Shown here piece after piece: positions 12,537 through 22,205 of a stretch of 64,000 nt of DNA (its first letter is position 1; each line of letters begins with the position of its first letter). A program made the position numbers and the translations under genes. This stretch comes from Sycon ciliatum (lineage: Eukaryota; Porifera; Calcarea; Leucosolenida; Sycettidae). Under the pieces are notes generated by a model. The model saw only the letters and a program-made list of their open reading frames with translations. It searched no databases and was not told the origin of the DNA. The stretch spans positions 19,731,380 to 19,795,379 of the forward strand of contig NC_088645.1 in assembly GCF_964019385.1 (NCBI RefSeq), in the 5' to 3' direction.

Positions 12537-14367
12537 ATTGTTATTAATTATATTTTTTTATTCATATTTTAATATGGCGTTCCTCACAGACTTGAGGTCG
12601 TCTTACTGGGTACCCTAAGAATGAAAGTAATGCATGGCGAAATAGGGTTGGCAATCCAGCAGTGCGGATACCAGATAGAGCGCTATTCCAACTGTCTGCA
12701 GCCAAATATGCAAGAGAAAACAGACCGTAGCGTGAATAAACTCGGGGTAGATCAAGACCATTGGAGGAGTGAAGACGGGTTCGACATTGGAAAGTGTAAG
12801 CTGATGTGTCAACCTTTGGAGGTGTTCCTCAATCAATCATAGACATCTGTACTTGGTATCTGTGTGCTTATTCATCGTACAGTAAAACCCGGACGGTGTA
12901 AGCGACCTTTAGTTCTAGTACTAATACTTGTATATTACTTTGCCTGCCAGTTCTATCATCATCTCCATTACAACACTCCGGACGTCTGGATAATGCAGAG
13001 CACTCAAATCTTATAGGATATGTCAAAAAATGACATGTTATGCCTAAAACACCTAGGTCTATGAGTGACTTAACACGACTGATCACACTTGGGCGTGCGT
13101 TCCCAAAATAAGATAAAAATTGGCAACACAAATTGAATGCAGACAAGAATCCGTAGCAACAGTGGCACAGGAGGGGGGGGAGCGAGAAATAGCAACTAAT
13201 CTCGCGATATGGGGGCTTCCGACACTGCCAGAGTGTTCGCAAACAGACGAACATAGCACCAGCTACAGGAGCAGGAAAAATATTTTTGGCTAGTAGTTGG
13301 CCTCAGCCAGACCTGACACTGGTGGTACTGAAGAATACACGAACCTGTTCTGCAGTACATGTAACAAGGCAGTACGATTCTGTTATATATCCGTTCACCG
13401 TTAACTATTACGTGTTCCGCCTAGACCGTGATTCTGTTCCTAAATTACAGTTGAACAGATGCTCACAACTGTTCTACCATATCTCATCGTCTGTCGAACA
13501 AACTTGCATTTCGATCGAAGCCAGGCCAGTTTTAGTACAGGCGATCACTTAGCGTACATGCTTTCCAGAAAATGAAGCTTAAGTATATTTCTCGTCTTCA
13601 GGTGGCACCACCGTGAAAGCAATTGTTGCCAAGTGGAGTTTGTACCGTTGGCTTGGACGAATGGTAAAGAAACTAATAAGCGGTCCCTGGGGAAAGCACT
13701 CCTATACAGGCACGATATTGGAGCCACAACGTGATCAGCCTCTGCTCAGATTATTGTCCTTATAATAGCATTTGGCTTTGTATTCGACGTAACTAACGTG
13801 AGGGGGTTGGCACAGGCCAGAATGCTACTGCATCGTCAGTCAACACATCCTGCACACTGTCTACTGGCACTGCTGCTAATGGGAGGTGAGATTCTTATCT
13901 ATCAAGTTATTTACAAGAGAGAGTTTGGAAGCTTTGTTACAACTCTGAGTTTCACGTATTACTACGATCATCAGGCAACTGATCGATCCAAAACGGGCAG
14001 CCAAAACATATGGGGGAGCAAGGTGGGAAATTCTGAGGGGTGTCATAGGCGACGCGTACCATAGCGCAAGAGTCAGGTGCAGGCGTGAAGTTGCCAAGTC
14101 TTCAGACTTGGGGCTATGCAGCAGTAGTTCCGGCGTGAATGATAATAGAATAGAGCTGGGGACAAATGCCAAATCAACACATGCCCACACCACTACACAA
14201 ACATTCACCCACACTCTCTCCCTTTTATTATTAGACACAATCTCATAGCATGTGACAAGCATAGCTAATGCAGGGACAGAATCCCCTGAGACAAGGGCGT
14301 TGAGCCAGCCACGGCTTTCTCACATACACATACACCTACACGCGCGTCCACGCACACATTCCCTAGA

Positions 14368-14375
<8 letters not shown>
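12537..14375. other. Intergenic, nothing recognised
   Basis: Short open frames only. None has recognisable domains or splice context. Confidence 0.4.
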
Positions 14376-14403
<28 letters not shown>

Positions 14404-14500
14404 GCACACACACATTCATTCTCTATATCTCACACTCACACCCACCCACACACACACACACGCACACACAATCACACACATTCTCTAAATCTTACATAAA
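14376..14500. repeat. CA microsatellite, left part
   Basis: (CA)n with interruptions. It appears split from the CA tract at 16495-16805 by the element at 14508-16471. Confidence 0.85.
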
Positions 14501-14860
14501 CACACATCAGTGGCGGGTTAAGGGGGGGGGGGGGCGCGGGGGGCACGCCCCCCCCCCTCAAAAATTTCGACCGAGGTTTCGAAAAATAAAAGGCAGGGCG
14601 CCGGGTCTAGCTAGACTAGGCTCGGGGCGCGCGCGGCCTGAAACGATTGTCCAAAAGCGGTTGCACGGTACGGTGCTCGAGCTGGTGTTGATTGTGCACG
14701 CTACAGACTAGTACAGTACTCGTACAGTCTACAGAGTAGAGTCTACGTACAGTGAGCATGCACGGCTACACGGTGACCTGACTGTGTACTGTTTGACTGT
14801 GTACTGTTGTACAGTGTGATCCCTGCTGGGACGCGCTCGACGCGTCTTCAACGGTACAAA

Positions 14861-14975
14861 CATCGAAGAAAAGTCTTCGATCGAGTCAACCAAAACACGA
14901 TTCGAATGCCGAGGGCTCAGGCGATCATCATCGTTCAAATCGTGTTTTGGTTGACTCGAAGGCTTTTCTTCGATG
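14861..14975. repeat. Inverted repeat, arms about 45 bases
   Basis: Arm beginning CATCGAAGAAAAG is repeated inverted at the right end (CTTTTCTTCGATG), both containing AACCAAAACACGATT or its complement. Short loop near 14910-14930. Confidence 0.8.
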
Positions 14976-15371
14976 TCTCAGGGACATCCCAAAAGGCCAA
15001 GCTCTAGCCAGCAGAGCCTGGAATCTTTGTAAAGCGTTCCTGTCGCGGCGCAACTCCTGCTGCCGCTCCAACAGGATACAGTGGGAGTGATGAAGTCGCT
15101 GTTATTCCAGTTGAACTTTCGGAGCGGACTGACAGTCACACTCCGCCAGACGTAGAAGAACCTGTTGTCAGCGAGCAGCCAGAACATGAAGAACAGCGCA
15201 CAGTTACAAGTACCGCTGCCTATGTAAAGGATGCTTTGAGAGCGGTGAGAAATTGTTGGACTCGCATAAATAATTGCAGTTATTCGCTCACATAACGGCA
15301 AATTTGAAGTTTTCAATGTACATTTTTGATGCGTGTACAGAAATACGGCTCGTGGTGTGTGAGATGTACGG

Positions 15372-16380
15372 CTTGTTGTTGTTGTTGTTTATTTTACTTC
15401 ACCAAATGAACAGGCAGAGATGCCTTCTCACCTGCCCATAGGACAGGTCACACAGAATGATGAAGGGATGATATGCAAGCGAAAACAAGAAATGATAATA
15501 ATAATACTTCGAAGTATAAGACAGAAAGGACCAAAAGAAGAAAAGGAAAAATTTAGATGAAGACAATTTCATGGTAAACAGTTTCCTCTCAAACAAAAAT
15601 GCGATAATACTCATAAAAAGGACACACTTCAGGCTCATTACAAACATCTTGAAGCTTTTATCTTTATACTTTCAAGCCTTCTCGTCAGGTGAAATACAGG
15701 CAAGGGAAAAGGAACAGGAACAGTGGATTAAATACATCTTTTTTTGCGCTGTTTTACCACCTTCTTACTGTATTTAATCCACTGTTCCTGTTCCTTTTCC
15801 CTTACCTGTATTTCACCTGACGAAAAGGCTTGAAAGTGTACTTGTGAAGACAACAACTTTCAAGATGTTTGTAATGAGCCTGAAGTGTGTCCTTTTATGA
15901 GTATTATTACAATTTCATGGAGTCAGAAACAGAAACACAATAATTTCATGGAGGCAAAGAATAGAAAGACAATTTCATGGAGTCAGGAACACGTGGTTGA
16001 TTTTATAGACATGCATGAACAAATGATTGATAGATGAGAAGGTTGGAATTTATGGCACATAATAAAAGTTTAACGAGGATATTCACAAAGTAAGTATATC
16101 AATGGCAGAAAGAGCTTTTCGGAAGGGACCAGGGACACGTATCACTCTAAAATCAGAGGGGAGAGCGTTCCAGAGAATGCTTCCCCGAAACATCATGGTC
16201 GATCGTCCCGCAGGCCCACGAAGAAAGGGAACTTGAAGAAAGTTCGACACTTGTCCCCGTGTGGTGCGCTGATCCTCCGGAACAGTCTCTGGGGCCGTTC
16301 GGGTGAATAACTGTTGAAGAAGGGGGCTACAGGAGGAGCTTCTTGACATCGGTTTTCAAAATGGCTGACCTGGGACAGAA
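15372..16380 (-). pseudogene. LINE 3' end with (CAA)n tail
   Basis: On the minus strand 16349-16083 encodes the typical C-terminal segment of non-LTR reverse transcriptases (V-P-F-L-R-G-P-A-G-R-S then F-R-G-S-I-L-W-N-A-L-P). A 3' untranslated region with AATAAA and a (CAA)n tail ends at 15372-15392. The element is 5'-truncated and split by a foldback at 15601-15908. A related C-terminus lies at 55798-56019. Confidence 0.7.
15601..15908. repeat. Foldback element, arms about 145 bases
   Basis: The sequence from ATAATACTCATAAAA to about 15740 returns inverted from about 15765 to TTTTATGAGTATTAT, with a small loop. A fragment of the same family occurs at about 19050-19090. Confidence 0.85.
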
Positions 16381-16494
16381 GCATGATGTCATGTACCCCC
16401 ACCCCATCCCGCCTTGATCCCCGCCGCAACCCCCCCCCCCCCCCCTCAGCCAAATCCTGGACACGCCACTGCACATTCTCCAAATCTCACACAA

Positions 16495-16521
16495 ACATTC
16501 TCTCTCTCTCTCTCACACACA

Positions 16522-16559
<38 letters not shown>

Positions 16560-16695
16560 ACTCATCCTTTCATTCTCACATCTACCGCACACATGCTTGC
16601 ACCCGCACTTATCCAGTCACCTACACGCACTCTCTTTCTCACGCATGCACACAAACACACAAACACTCACACATGCGCACGCACACTCACGTACA

Positions 16696-16768
<73 letters not shown>

Positions 16769-16805
16769 ACAAACACACACATACCCACACATACACACAC
16801 TAGGC
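16495..16805. repeat. CA microsatellite, right part
   Basis: (CA)n-rich with a pure stretch around 16697-16765. Not coding. Confidence 0.9.
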
Positions 16806-16825
16806 AGCGGGACTACCAGCTAGAT

Positions 16826-17092
16826 TCACTTGACCTTGCGGGCAAAGTTACAGAGGTAGAACTTGTTTTCATGACGACACTTGGACACAAGCTCTGACCT
16901 CTTGTTGAGGGAGCGAGTCTTGTCGGCCCAGGCGATCTCTAGCTTCTCGGCCAGACACAGGTTGCAGCACTTCGAGATGTAAGAGTATGGTGGGGCTCTC
17001 CTCACAACGGACCACCTGATACTGTAAGGTTTGTTTTCATCCTTCAGTCTCCTGATTTGTCTGGACATCAAGTTATTTATATATCTATTCAT
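16826..17092 (-). pseudogene. GIY-YIG nuclease C-terminus, probably Penelope-like element
   Basis: The 88-residue translation contains R-R-L-K-D-E-N-K-P, C-C-N-L-C-L-A-E-K and L-N-K-R-S-E-L-V-S-K-C-R-H. This is the pattern I know from the C-terminal half of GIY-YIG nuclease domains carried by animal retroelements, chiefly Penelope-like elements. The upstream GIY-YIG core and reverse transcriptase are missing. Penelope-like elements are established hosts of hammerhead ribozymes, which makes this remnant relevant to the ribozymes nearby. The family assignment is from motif memory and could be another GIY-YIG retroelement. Confidence 0.55.
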
Positions 17093-17632
17093 AGAATATG
17101 GAAGTACACGACGGTAAAGGTAGTATGGGAAGCAACCCCATAGATAAGGGGCAGTGGTAAAAGTGAAAAAAAAAGAGAAATGGAACGAATGGAAATATTA
17201 GGCAAGCTTATCGATGCATCTAGTGAGAAGCTCAGCATCTTAGCCATTTCTGGGCATAGCTGTCTTTTTCATTTCCTTTCTCGCCATTTTGAGCAGGGAG
17301 TTGTCAGAGATGGCAGACCATGCTTGATTTTAGTCACTCTACCCTAGCGTTTCCACAACTTTATGTACATTGCACCAGGCAGAGGCCATCCTGGCGAACT
17401 TGATCATGCTCAATGTGTAGTTGTGCTTGTGGCATCATTGACTTCCCTACCTGTGAACATAGATAAAATGTACAAGGAGTTTTTTGCCGACCTCTACAAG
17501 CATTCATGCCCATAATGAGGCATACTGAAGGAATAATTATATTGTATAACAGTCAATGAATCATCTTTCCCCGTTTGCATCTTTCCCTCAAACCAGTGGA
17601 ATACTTTATGTGTGCTCTTTGCCATTGTGCAG
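17093..17632. other. Intergenic, then intron of copy 2
   Basis: No gene recognised. From about 17538 it aligns with window positions 1-98, so the paralogous block begins at or before this point. Confidence 0.5.
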
Positions 17633-18067
17633 GGTTGTGTGCTGTTTCAGGCAAAAGCACATGCACTCCTGAATCTGGACGTTTTTGGGCGGAAGAGCGA
17701 AGCATGTCAAAACCAATCGTATTTCCACCACCGCCTGAGTCTACTGGGTCGACAGCCACAGATCTTGTGTGGACGTTCAACTTCAGCCACGAATGCACGC
17801 TCCTCTTAGAGAATATCGAGTTTTCCTTCAAAGGTGCTTGCACATTCCAACTTCATAATATAGACTACAGCTGGGTTGGACTGAACAACACCTTCGTACA
17901 AATTTCAGGCCCGGTGAAATCGAGTACGATCAATGTGAATGAACGCACCGCCACTGTGATGGGTCAACCAAAGGACACAAATGATGGCAGTCGATACTTT
18001 ACAGTCACTGCCAAAGGAAACGAGAATACTGAATGTGCCGTTGAAAGCCTCGTGTTGCGCACTGAAG
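17633..18067 (+). CDS. Receptor copy 2, ectodomain exon
   Basis: Same 435-base phase 1-1 exon as 99-533, with acceptor GTGCAG and donor GTAAGC at 18068. The cysteine pattern is conserved, with many scattered residue differences, so this is an older paralogue and not an assembly duplicate. No other exon lies between it and its EGF exon at 20092. Confidence 0.75.
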
Positions 18068-18177
18068 GTAAGCAGCAGTGGACTAGCGTAGATTGCATAA
18101 AGTAGTGATAATGCTCAACAGTTTTTGTTGTTTCAAATCTTTATTCTCATGATAGCCAGTGGCCGACAAGAGATGTT

Positions 18178-18179
18178 TC

Positions 18180-18222
<43 letters not shown>

Positions 18223-18274
18223 GCTGTTGTTGTTGTTGTTGTTATTGTTGTTGTTGTTGTTGTTGGTGGTGGTG
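18178..18274. repeat. (TTG)n microsatellite, unexpanded counterpart
   Basis: Position-equivalent to the huge TTG/GGT tracts at 586-1473 in copy 1, but under 100 bases here with only three or four GGT units at its end. Confidence 0.9.
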
Positions 18275-18639
18275 GTTCATGTTGGTAAGGAAGTGCTCTA
18301 GCCCGCACGAAGTCGGGAACAAAATTGGAATCGATCGCCAAAAAGTTAAATTCGTGCATTCTTCCTACTCAATTTGTTGCGGCTCAGTCATACTTTGTCC
18401 TATCGCCCAGAACTCATCCCACCATAGCCTCATTTCGAGAAATCCGAGATACTAGTAGTTTGAGGGAGTTATGAGAGTGTTTACTCTCGTCTATAACTTG
18501 CGATGTACAGTGTACATTGTGCAGTGAAGCCAAGTTAGAACGCGTAATCGCGCCCATGGTCCATCTTCTCATACTGAGAAAAAAAATGCGTTAACGCGTC
18601 CATGGCAGGGAAAGGGGCTTTTTTTTAAGAGAACACCAA

Positions 18640-18740
18640 CCTTTAAATCATGTTGAAAGACAAAAAATACATTGGACACAAAAAGTACATTAGACACAAA
18701 ATACATTGGACACAGAAAGAACATTGGACATAAGAAACAA
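18640..18740. repeat. Short tandem repeat, ACATTGGACACAAAA-type
   Basis: Five imperfect copies of a 14-20 base unit, absent from copy 1. Confidence 0.75.
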
Positions 18741-19731
18741 GGAGGGTAAATTCGGATACCGATACTGTGCTGAGGGCGAAAATCGTGACATGGACAGTGA
18801 GATTAAAGAGAAGGATAAGAAATGTAAATGAAAATGAAGAGTTTTTGTCTTGAATTGAGGAGTGCATTGCAGCTTTACTTATGGTTAACTCATATGGTGA
18901 CATTAGGTTACCTTACAGACACCTTGCGAAACAGGATATACACAAAAATAACGGGTTTAGCATAATGTGCTGTATAAAAGGGTAATATTCGACCTAAGCA
19001 GGGCGGGTTAGGGACTTGATAAGCGGAAGTAAAAACAAGAGTAGAAATAGTTTCCTCTGAGACAAAACTGCGATATTACTCATAAAAAGAGTAGAAATGT
19101 ACCCAATATGTGCTAGAGCCGATAGCCAACTAGTTGTAGAACGCCAGTACAGTCCGTCAGTGGCGTTCCATGGTCCTTTTCTTTACTACTTATATAAGTA
19201 GAAAAGCGTCAATGTGTTACCGTCTCCCCAATGTCATCGAATTCATACAACTACAGTAAAACCTGTGTTTGTCAGACCCTTTACCAAGCGGAATCCTGCG
19301 TTAACCTAACACATTTTCCATGCACCAAAGTGTTGTGGATCGAATGTGTATACATGTACCTGAATCAAGCAGAATCCTGCCATACCAGGACAGTTTCCGC
19401 TGCACCAAGGTGTGGTCGGTAGTGACAGGTTTTACTTTACCTGCATCGTCGTACTTTACAGTGGGGACTTGGTAAGACATTGACAAATGTTTTTACTCCG
19501 TTAGCAGAAGTACATCTCCTATAAATAATCAATATCCGTACTGCTAGCTGTTCCGTCCATGCTAGGTCTCATCTCTATAAAGCAACGTACATTTAGCGCT
19601 CAGCATGTCCACTGTATAACTGATGGTTATTCGAACATCTCAGGTGTACTTTGTTTGGTTGGAAAAAAGAGTTTATCATCGTGTCCGTTTCCGAAGGGAA
19701 CTCACGATGGCCGCTAACACCTGGTAAATCC

Positions 19732-19988
19732 TAGCGGCAGATTCAACGCCTAACGGTGGGGGTGAGTGGATAAGTCTCACAACCACTGGCACAAGTGCCC
19801 AGACACTCCATTAGCTGCATCCATGTACCGCTTGTGCTTGGGCACAAGTTTCCAGTTGACTTTGGGCTGGAGCGCGGCTGGAAAAGCCGCTCCCAGGCAG
19901 GACTTGAACCCGGCACCTCTCGTGTCTCAATCATGGTCTTTGACCAACCCACTGTGCCTTCCTGATCACCATCTGTTTGGTTGAATAT
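19732..19988 (-). mobile_element. tRNA-derived SINE (intron of copy 2)
   Basis: Minus-strand A-box GGCACAGTGGG (about 19945-19958) and B-box GGGTTCAAGTCC (about 19900-19911) with normal spacing, followed by a body matching 2452-2715. Orthologous to the copy-1 insertion. Confidence 0.7.
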
Positions 19989-20091
19989 GATCTACAAATC
20001 ACAACATACCAAAAAAAATCCCAGTTGGTTGATTACGTTGCTGCATAATACCTAGATGTTTTCTCTGCGTCATCTCATTCCCATTCTATAG

Positions 20092-20591
20092 ATGTGGATG
20101 AATGCAATTCCACGCAACAAAGTGGTACACTCTGTCCATCGAACAAGACATGTGTCAACATGATTGGGACTTACGGTTGCTGCAGTAGAGACAGGGATCA
20201 TGACTACCCTGATGACTCCCAACTTGTCACGCATAACGGACATTACCGTCCGTGTACTTCGCAGACCACTGCATTCAGCACAGAAACAAGACCTACAACT
20301 AGTACAAGCAGAGCGTGGACAACCGGTAAGAATGACATACACGGGACAACCGGAAAGAATGACATACACCGGACAACCCGTAAGAATGACATACACGGGA
20401 CAATCGGTACGAATGACACACATGTAACTAGCGCGATTGCGCTGACAACGAACGACGCTATTGCGTTCGGGCACCAGCATACCATAGCTGCCATTGCCAT
20501 ATCTTGCTCTTCCCTTGCACTGTTCGTAATTGTGCTTTTAGCTATATGGCAGAGGGGTTATCTTAGCAACTCTGCCACGGGATTTGTCTGA
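20092..20591 (+). CDS. Receptor copy 2, EGF-like plus transmembrane exon
   Basis: Acceptor CTATAG ends at 20091. The phase-1 join to 18067 gives D-V-D-E-C-N as in copy 1, with the same atypical C-C second half. The stalk carries four 27-base (nine-codon) repeats of the T-T-G-K-N-D-I-H-G type at 20319, 20346, 20373 and 20400, against two in copy 1. Repeats one and three preserve a GTAAGAATG donor and repeat two has GAAAGAATG. A membrane helix follows near 20481-20550, with stop at 20589-20591. No tail exon homologous to 5368-6551 was found downstream: block homology ends at about 44065, so this copy may make only short-tailed or truncated products. Confidence 0.7.
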
Positions 20592-20673
20592 ACCGATTCG
20601 TGAGGATAGCCGTACAATGGATACATGTACTATGAGTAGGGGCATTTCGTGCATATTTCTTCTCTTTCTCAGC

Positions 20674-20717
20674 CTGCGGACAGCACTGTTTCGTCCTTTG
20701 TGAACTCATCAGCGCAG
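20674..20717 (-). ncRNA. Hammerhead ribozyme, family 1, intact
   Basis: Minus strand: stem I CUGCG/CGCAG (five pairs, perfect), core CUGAUGA, stem II GUUC/GGAC with ACAAA loop, GAAA, stem III ACAG/CUGU with a two-base loop (or three pairs with a four-base loop), cleavage triplet GUC. Predicted cleavage lies between plus-strand 20679 and 20678. It begins 83 bases after the receptor stop codon, exactly as in copy 1, antisense to the gene. Very short stem III is typical of the minimal hammerheads in Penelope-like elements, which may need to dimerise. Confidence 0.85.
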
Positions 20718-20789
20718 CAGCTCTTTTTCTATACAGTGTGTTGCTATTTTTGTCGTCGTCATTGCCGTTGATGTATTTTTGTTGTTGCT

Positions 20790-20965
20790 GCTGCTGTTTC
20801 AAATCTTTATTCTCACGAAAGCAAGTAGAGATACATGACATTGTAGCTGTTTTTAGGTTGTTGTGGCTGTGTTTTTTTTTAATTTGAATTCTTCATTCTC
20901 ATGATGGCACCATCGCGAACAAGAGTGGTTGTTGGTGTTGTTGTTGTTATTGTTGTCGTTGTTGT
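20790..20965 (-). mobile_element. Retroelement 3' tails, copy-2 counterparts
   Basis: Minus-strand tails with TGAGAATAAAG/TGAGAATGAAG and TTTGAAAC or TTCAAATT, then CAA/CAG repeats, equivalent to 3640-3785. Confidence 0.5.
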
Positions 20966-21558
20966 CGCTGCTGCCATTGATATTGTTGCTTTTTTTCATC
21001 GTCATTCATAGTCATGCATATACAGTGTAATTCACCCAGCCACCGGACATTTACTGCCTTTTCATTGTCTTTTTTTAAATAGTTCTGACAGATTTTGAAA
21101 CCACCATTGGTCTCGCTTGCTGGTACCATGCAATACTTATTATTATCTAACTGCAATGACCATATGTTCCTTAGCCGGTGGCCTGGCACGAGGAAAGCAT
21201 GGATCAAAGCGAGCAGGATTTTCGGTCTTTGACCACTTTGTGTCGGGTCTGATAAACACACCTCGAGCCTCTTTAGGAGCTGCATCTTAAGCCTGATCTA
21301 TACAGGGCGGTGGCGTTCTTACAGATGCGTGGAACTCAACGTTCAGTTGAGTCGCACACGGGCTGTGATTTTGCAGGTATTTAACTGTAGCTATGCCCGT
21401 CTGTAGTTCATTAGATTTTCTAATGACTTGGAAATTAGACAATACGCACCTCGAACGAGTATTGCCTATAGCTATCTACTCTTGCTGTAGCCAAGCCCTG
21501 CTGGAAATCAGAAGTCGTCCCTAAGTTTAATAAGATATTTGAAAAGAGTTTGCGGCAA
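20966..21558. other. Sequence shared with copy 1
   Basis: Aligns with about 3800-4347. No gene recognised. Confidence 0.5.
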
Positions 21559-22201
21559 GGTGTGGAAGGTACTGGTATAGCTACAATACGTCACAGTACC
21601 TCTTCCATCTCGCCACATACGCAGTCGAACCCTTGTCGTTTTCACTATGATTGTTTGTGGCAGTCTTGTATAAAAGCGAAGAAGAGGTTGTTGCTACTTC
21701 TGCGATACACTTACTTAAATTCTCACTTGACCGAATCGCGACTGCAATCCAGAGCACACGGGAAGTCCATCGAAGCTTCCACTCCGCAAACCTGCAAGAC
21801 AGGAACACTCTCTGCTCAATTTCGGGGAATTCACCCCTCATCAGTTGGGCTTGGGTAGGCTGAGGAGGTTTGTGCCCAAAGAGTATCACTTACATAGTGC
21901 ACTCCAGGCACAAAATATCGCCAGAGATACAAACTTACAATGAAGCTCCGTTTTTAGTGCGACAAACATCTGGCTAACACCAGATAGCAGCGCGAGTCGG
22001 TGTCGCTCATTGAATTGTGTGTTGCTCCTAACGTGGGAGCTCGCGCATTTTCTACCGACTTGAATTCTCGCTTGACCGACTCACGACTGCCATCGAGTGT
22101 ACACGAGGCGTCCATCGAGCCTTCCACTCAGCAAACCTGCAAGAAAGCACCGCTTCTTGCTCAATATTTCCTTGTCCCACAACACCAGATCTCGGAGCAG
22201 C
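21559..22201 (-). mobile_element. Ribozyme-family-2 repeat with direct terminal repeats
   Basis: Two related segments of about 110 bases, 21716-21823 and 22059-22170, flank a roughly 220-base interior. All parts resemble 46920-47330. Direct repeats around a ribozyme and a non-coding core recall retrozymes or Penelope-type pseudo-LTRs. No open frame of note. Confidence 0.5.
21814..21850 (-). ncRNA. Degenerate hammerhead, family 2, stem III deleted
   Basis: Minus strand: GCCCAA, core CUGAUGA, stem II GGGG/CCCC and GAAA are present. GAAA is followed directly by UUGAGC, whereas the intact copies at 47100 and 57341 have nine more bases between (stem III and the cleavage triplet). Stem I has one mismatch. 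It cannot self-cleave as read. Confidence 0.75.
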
Positions 22202-22205
22202 TTAA

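Larger units (their letters stand above)
14508..16471. mobile_element. hAT-like element or pair of ends in a CA tract
   Basis: The left end CAGTGGCG followed by poly-G is mirrored by CGCCACTG at the right end preceded by poly-C. CAGTGGCG termini are typical of hAT elements. No transposase is visible and the eight-base flanks are too CA-rich to prove a target duplication. The interior carries a LINE 3' end and two inverted-repeat insertions. Confidence 0.4.
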
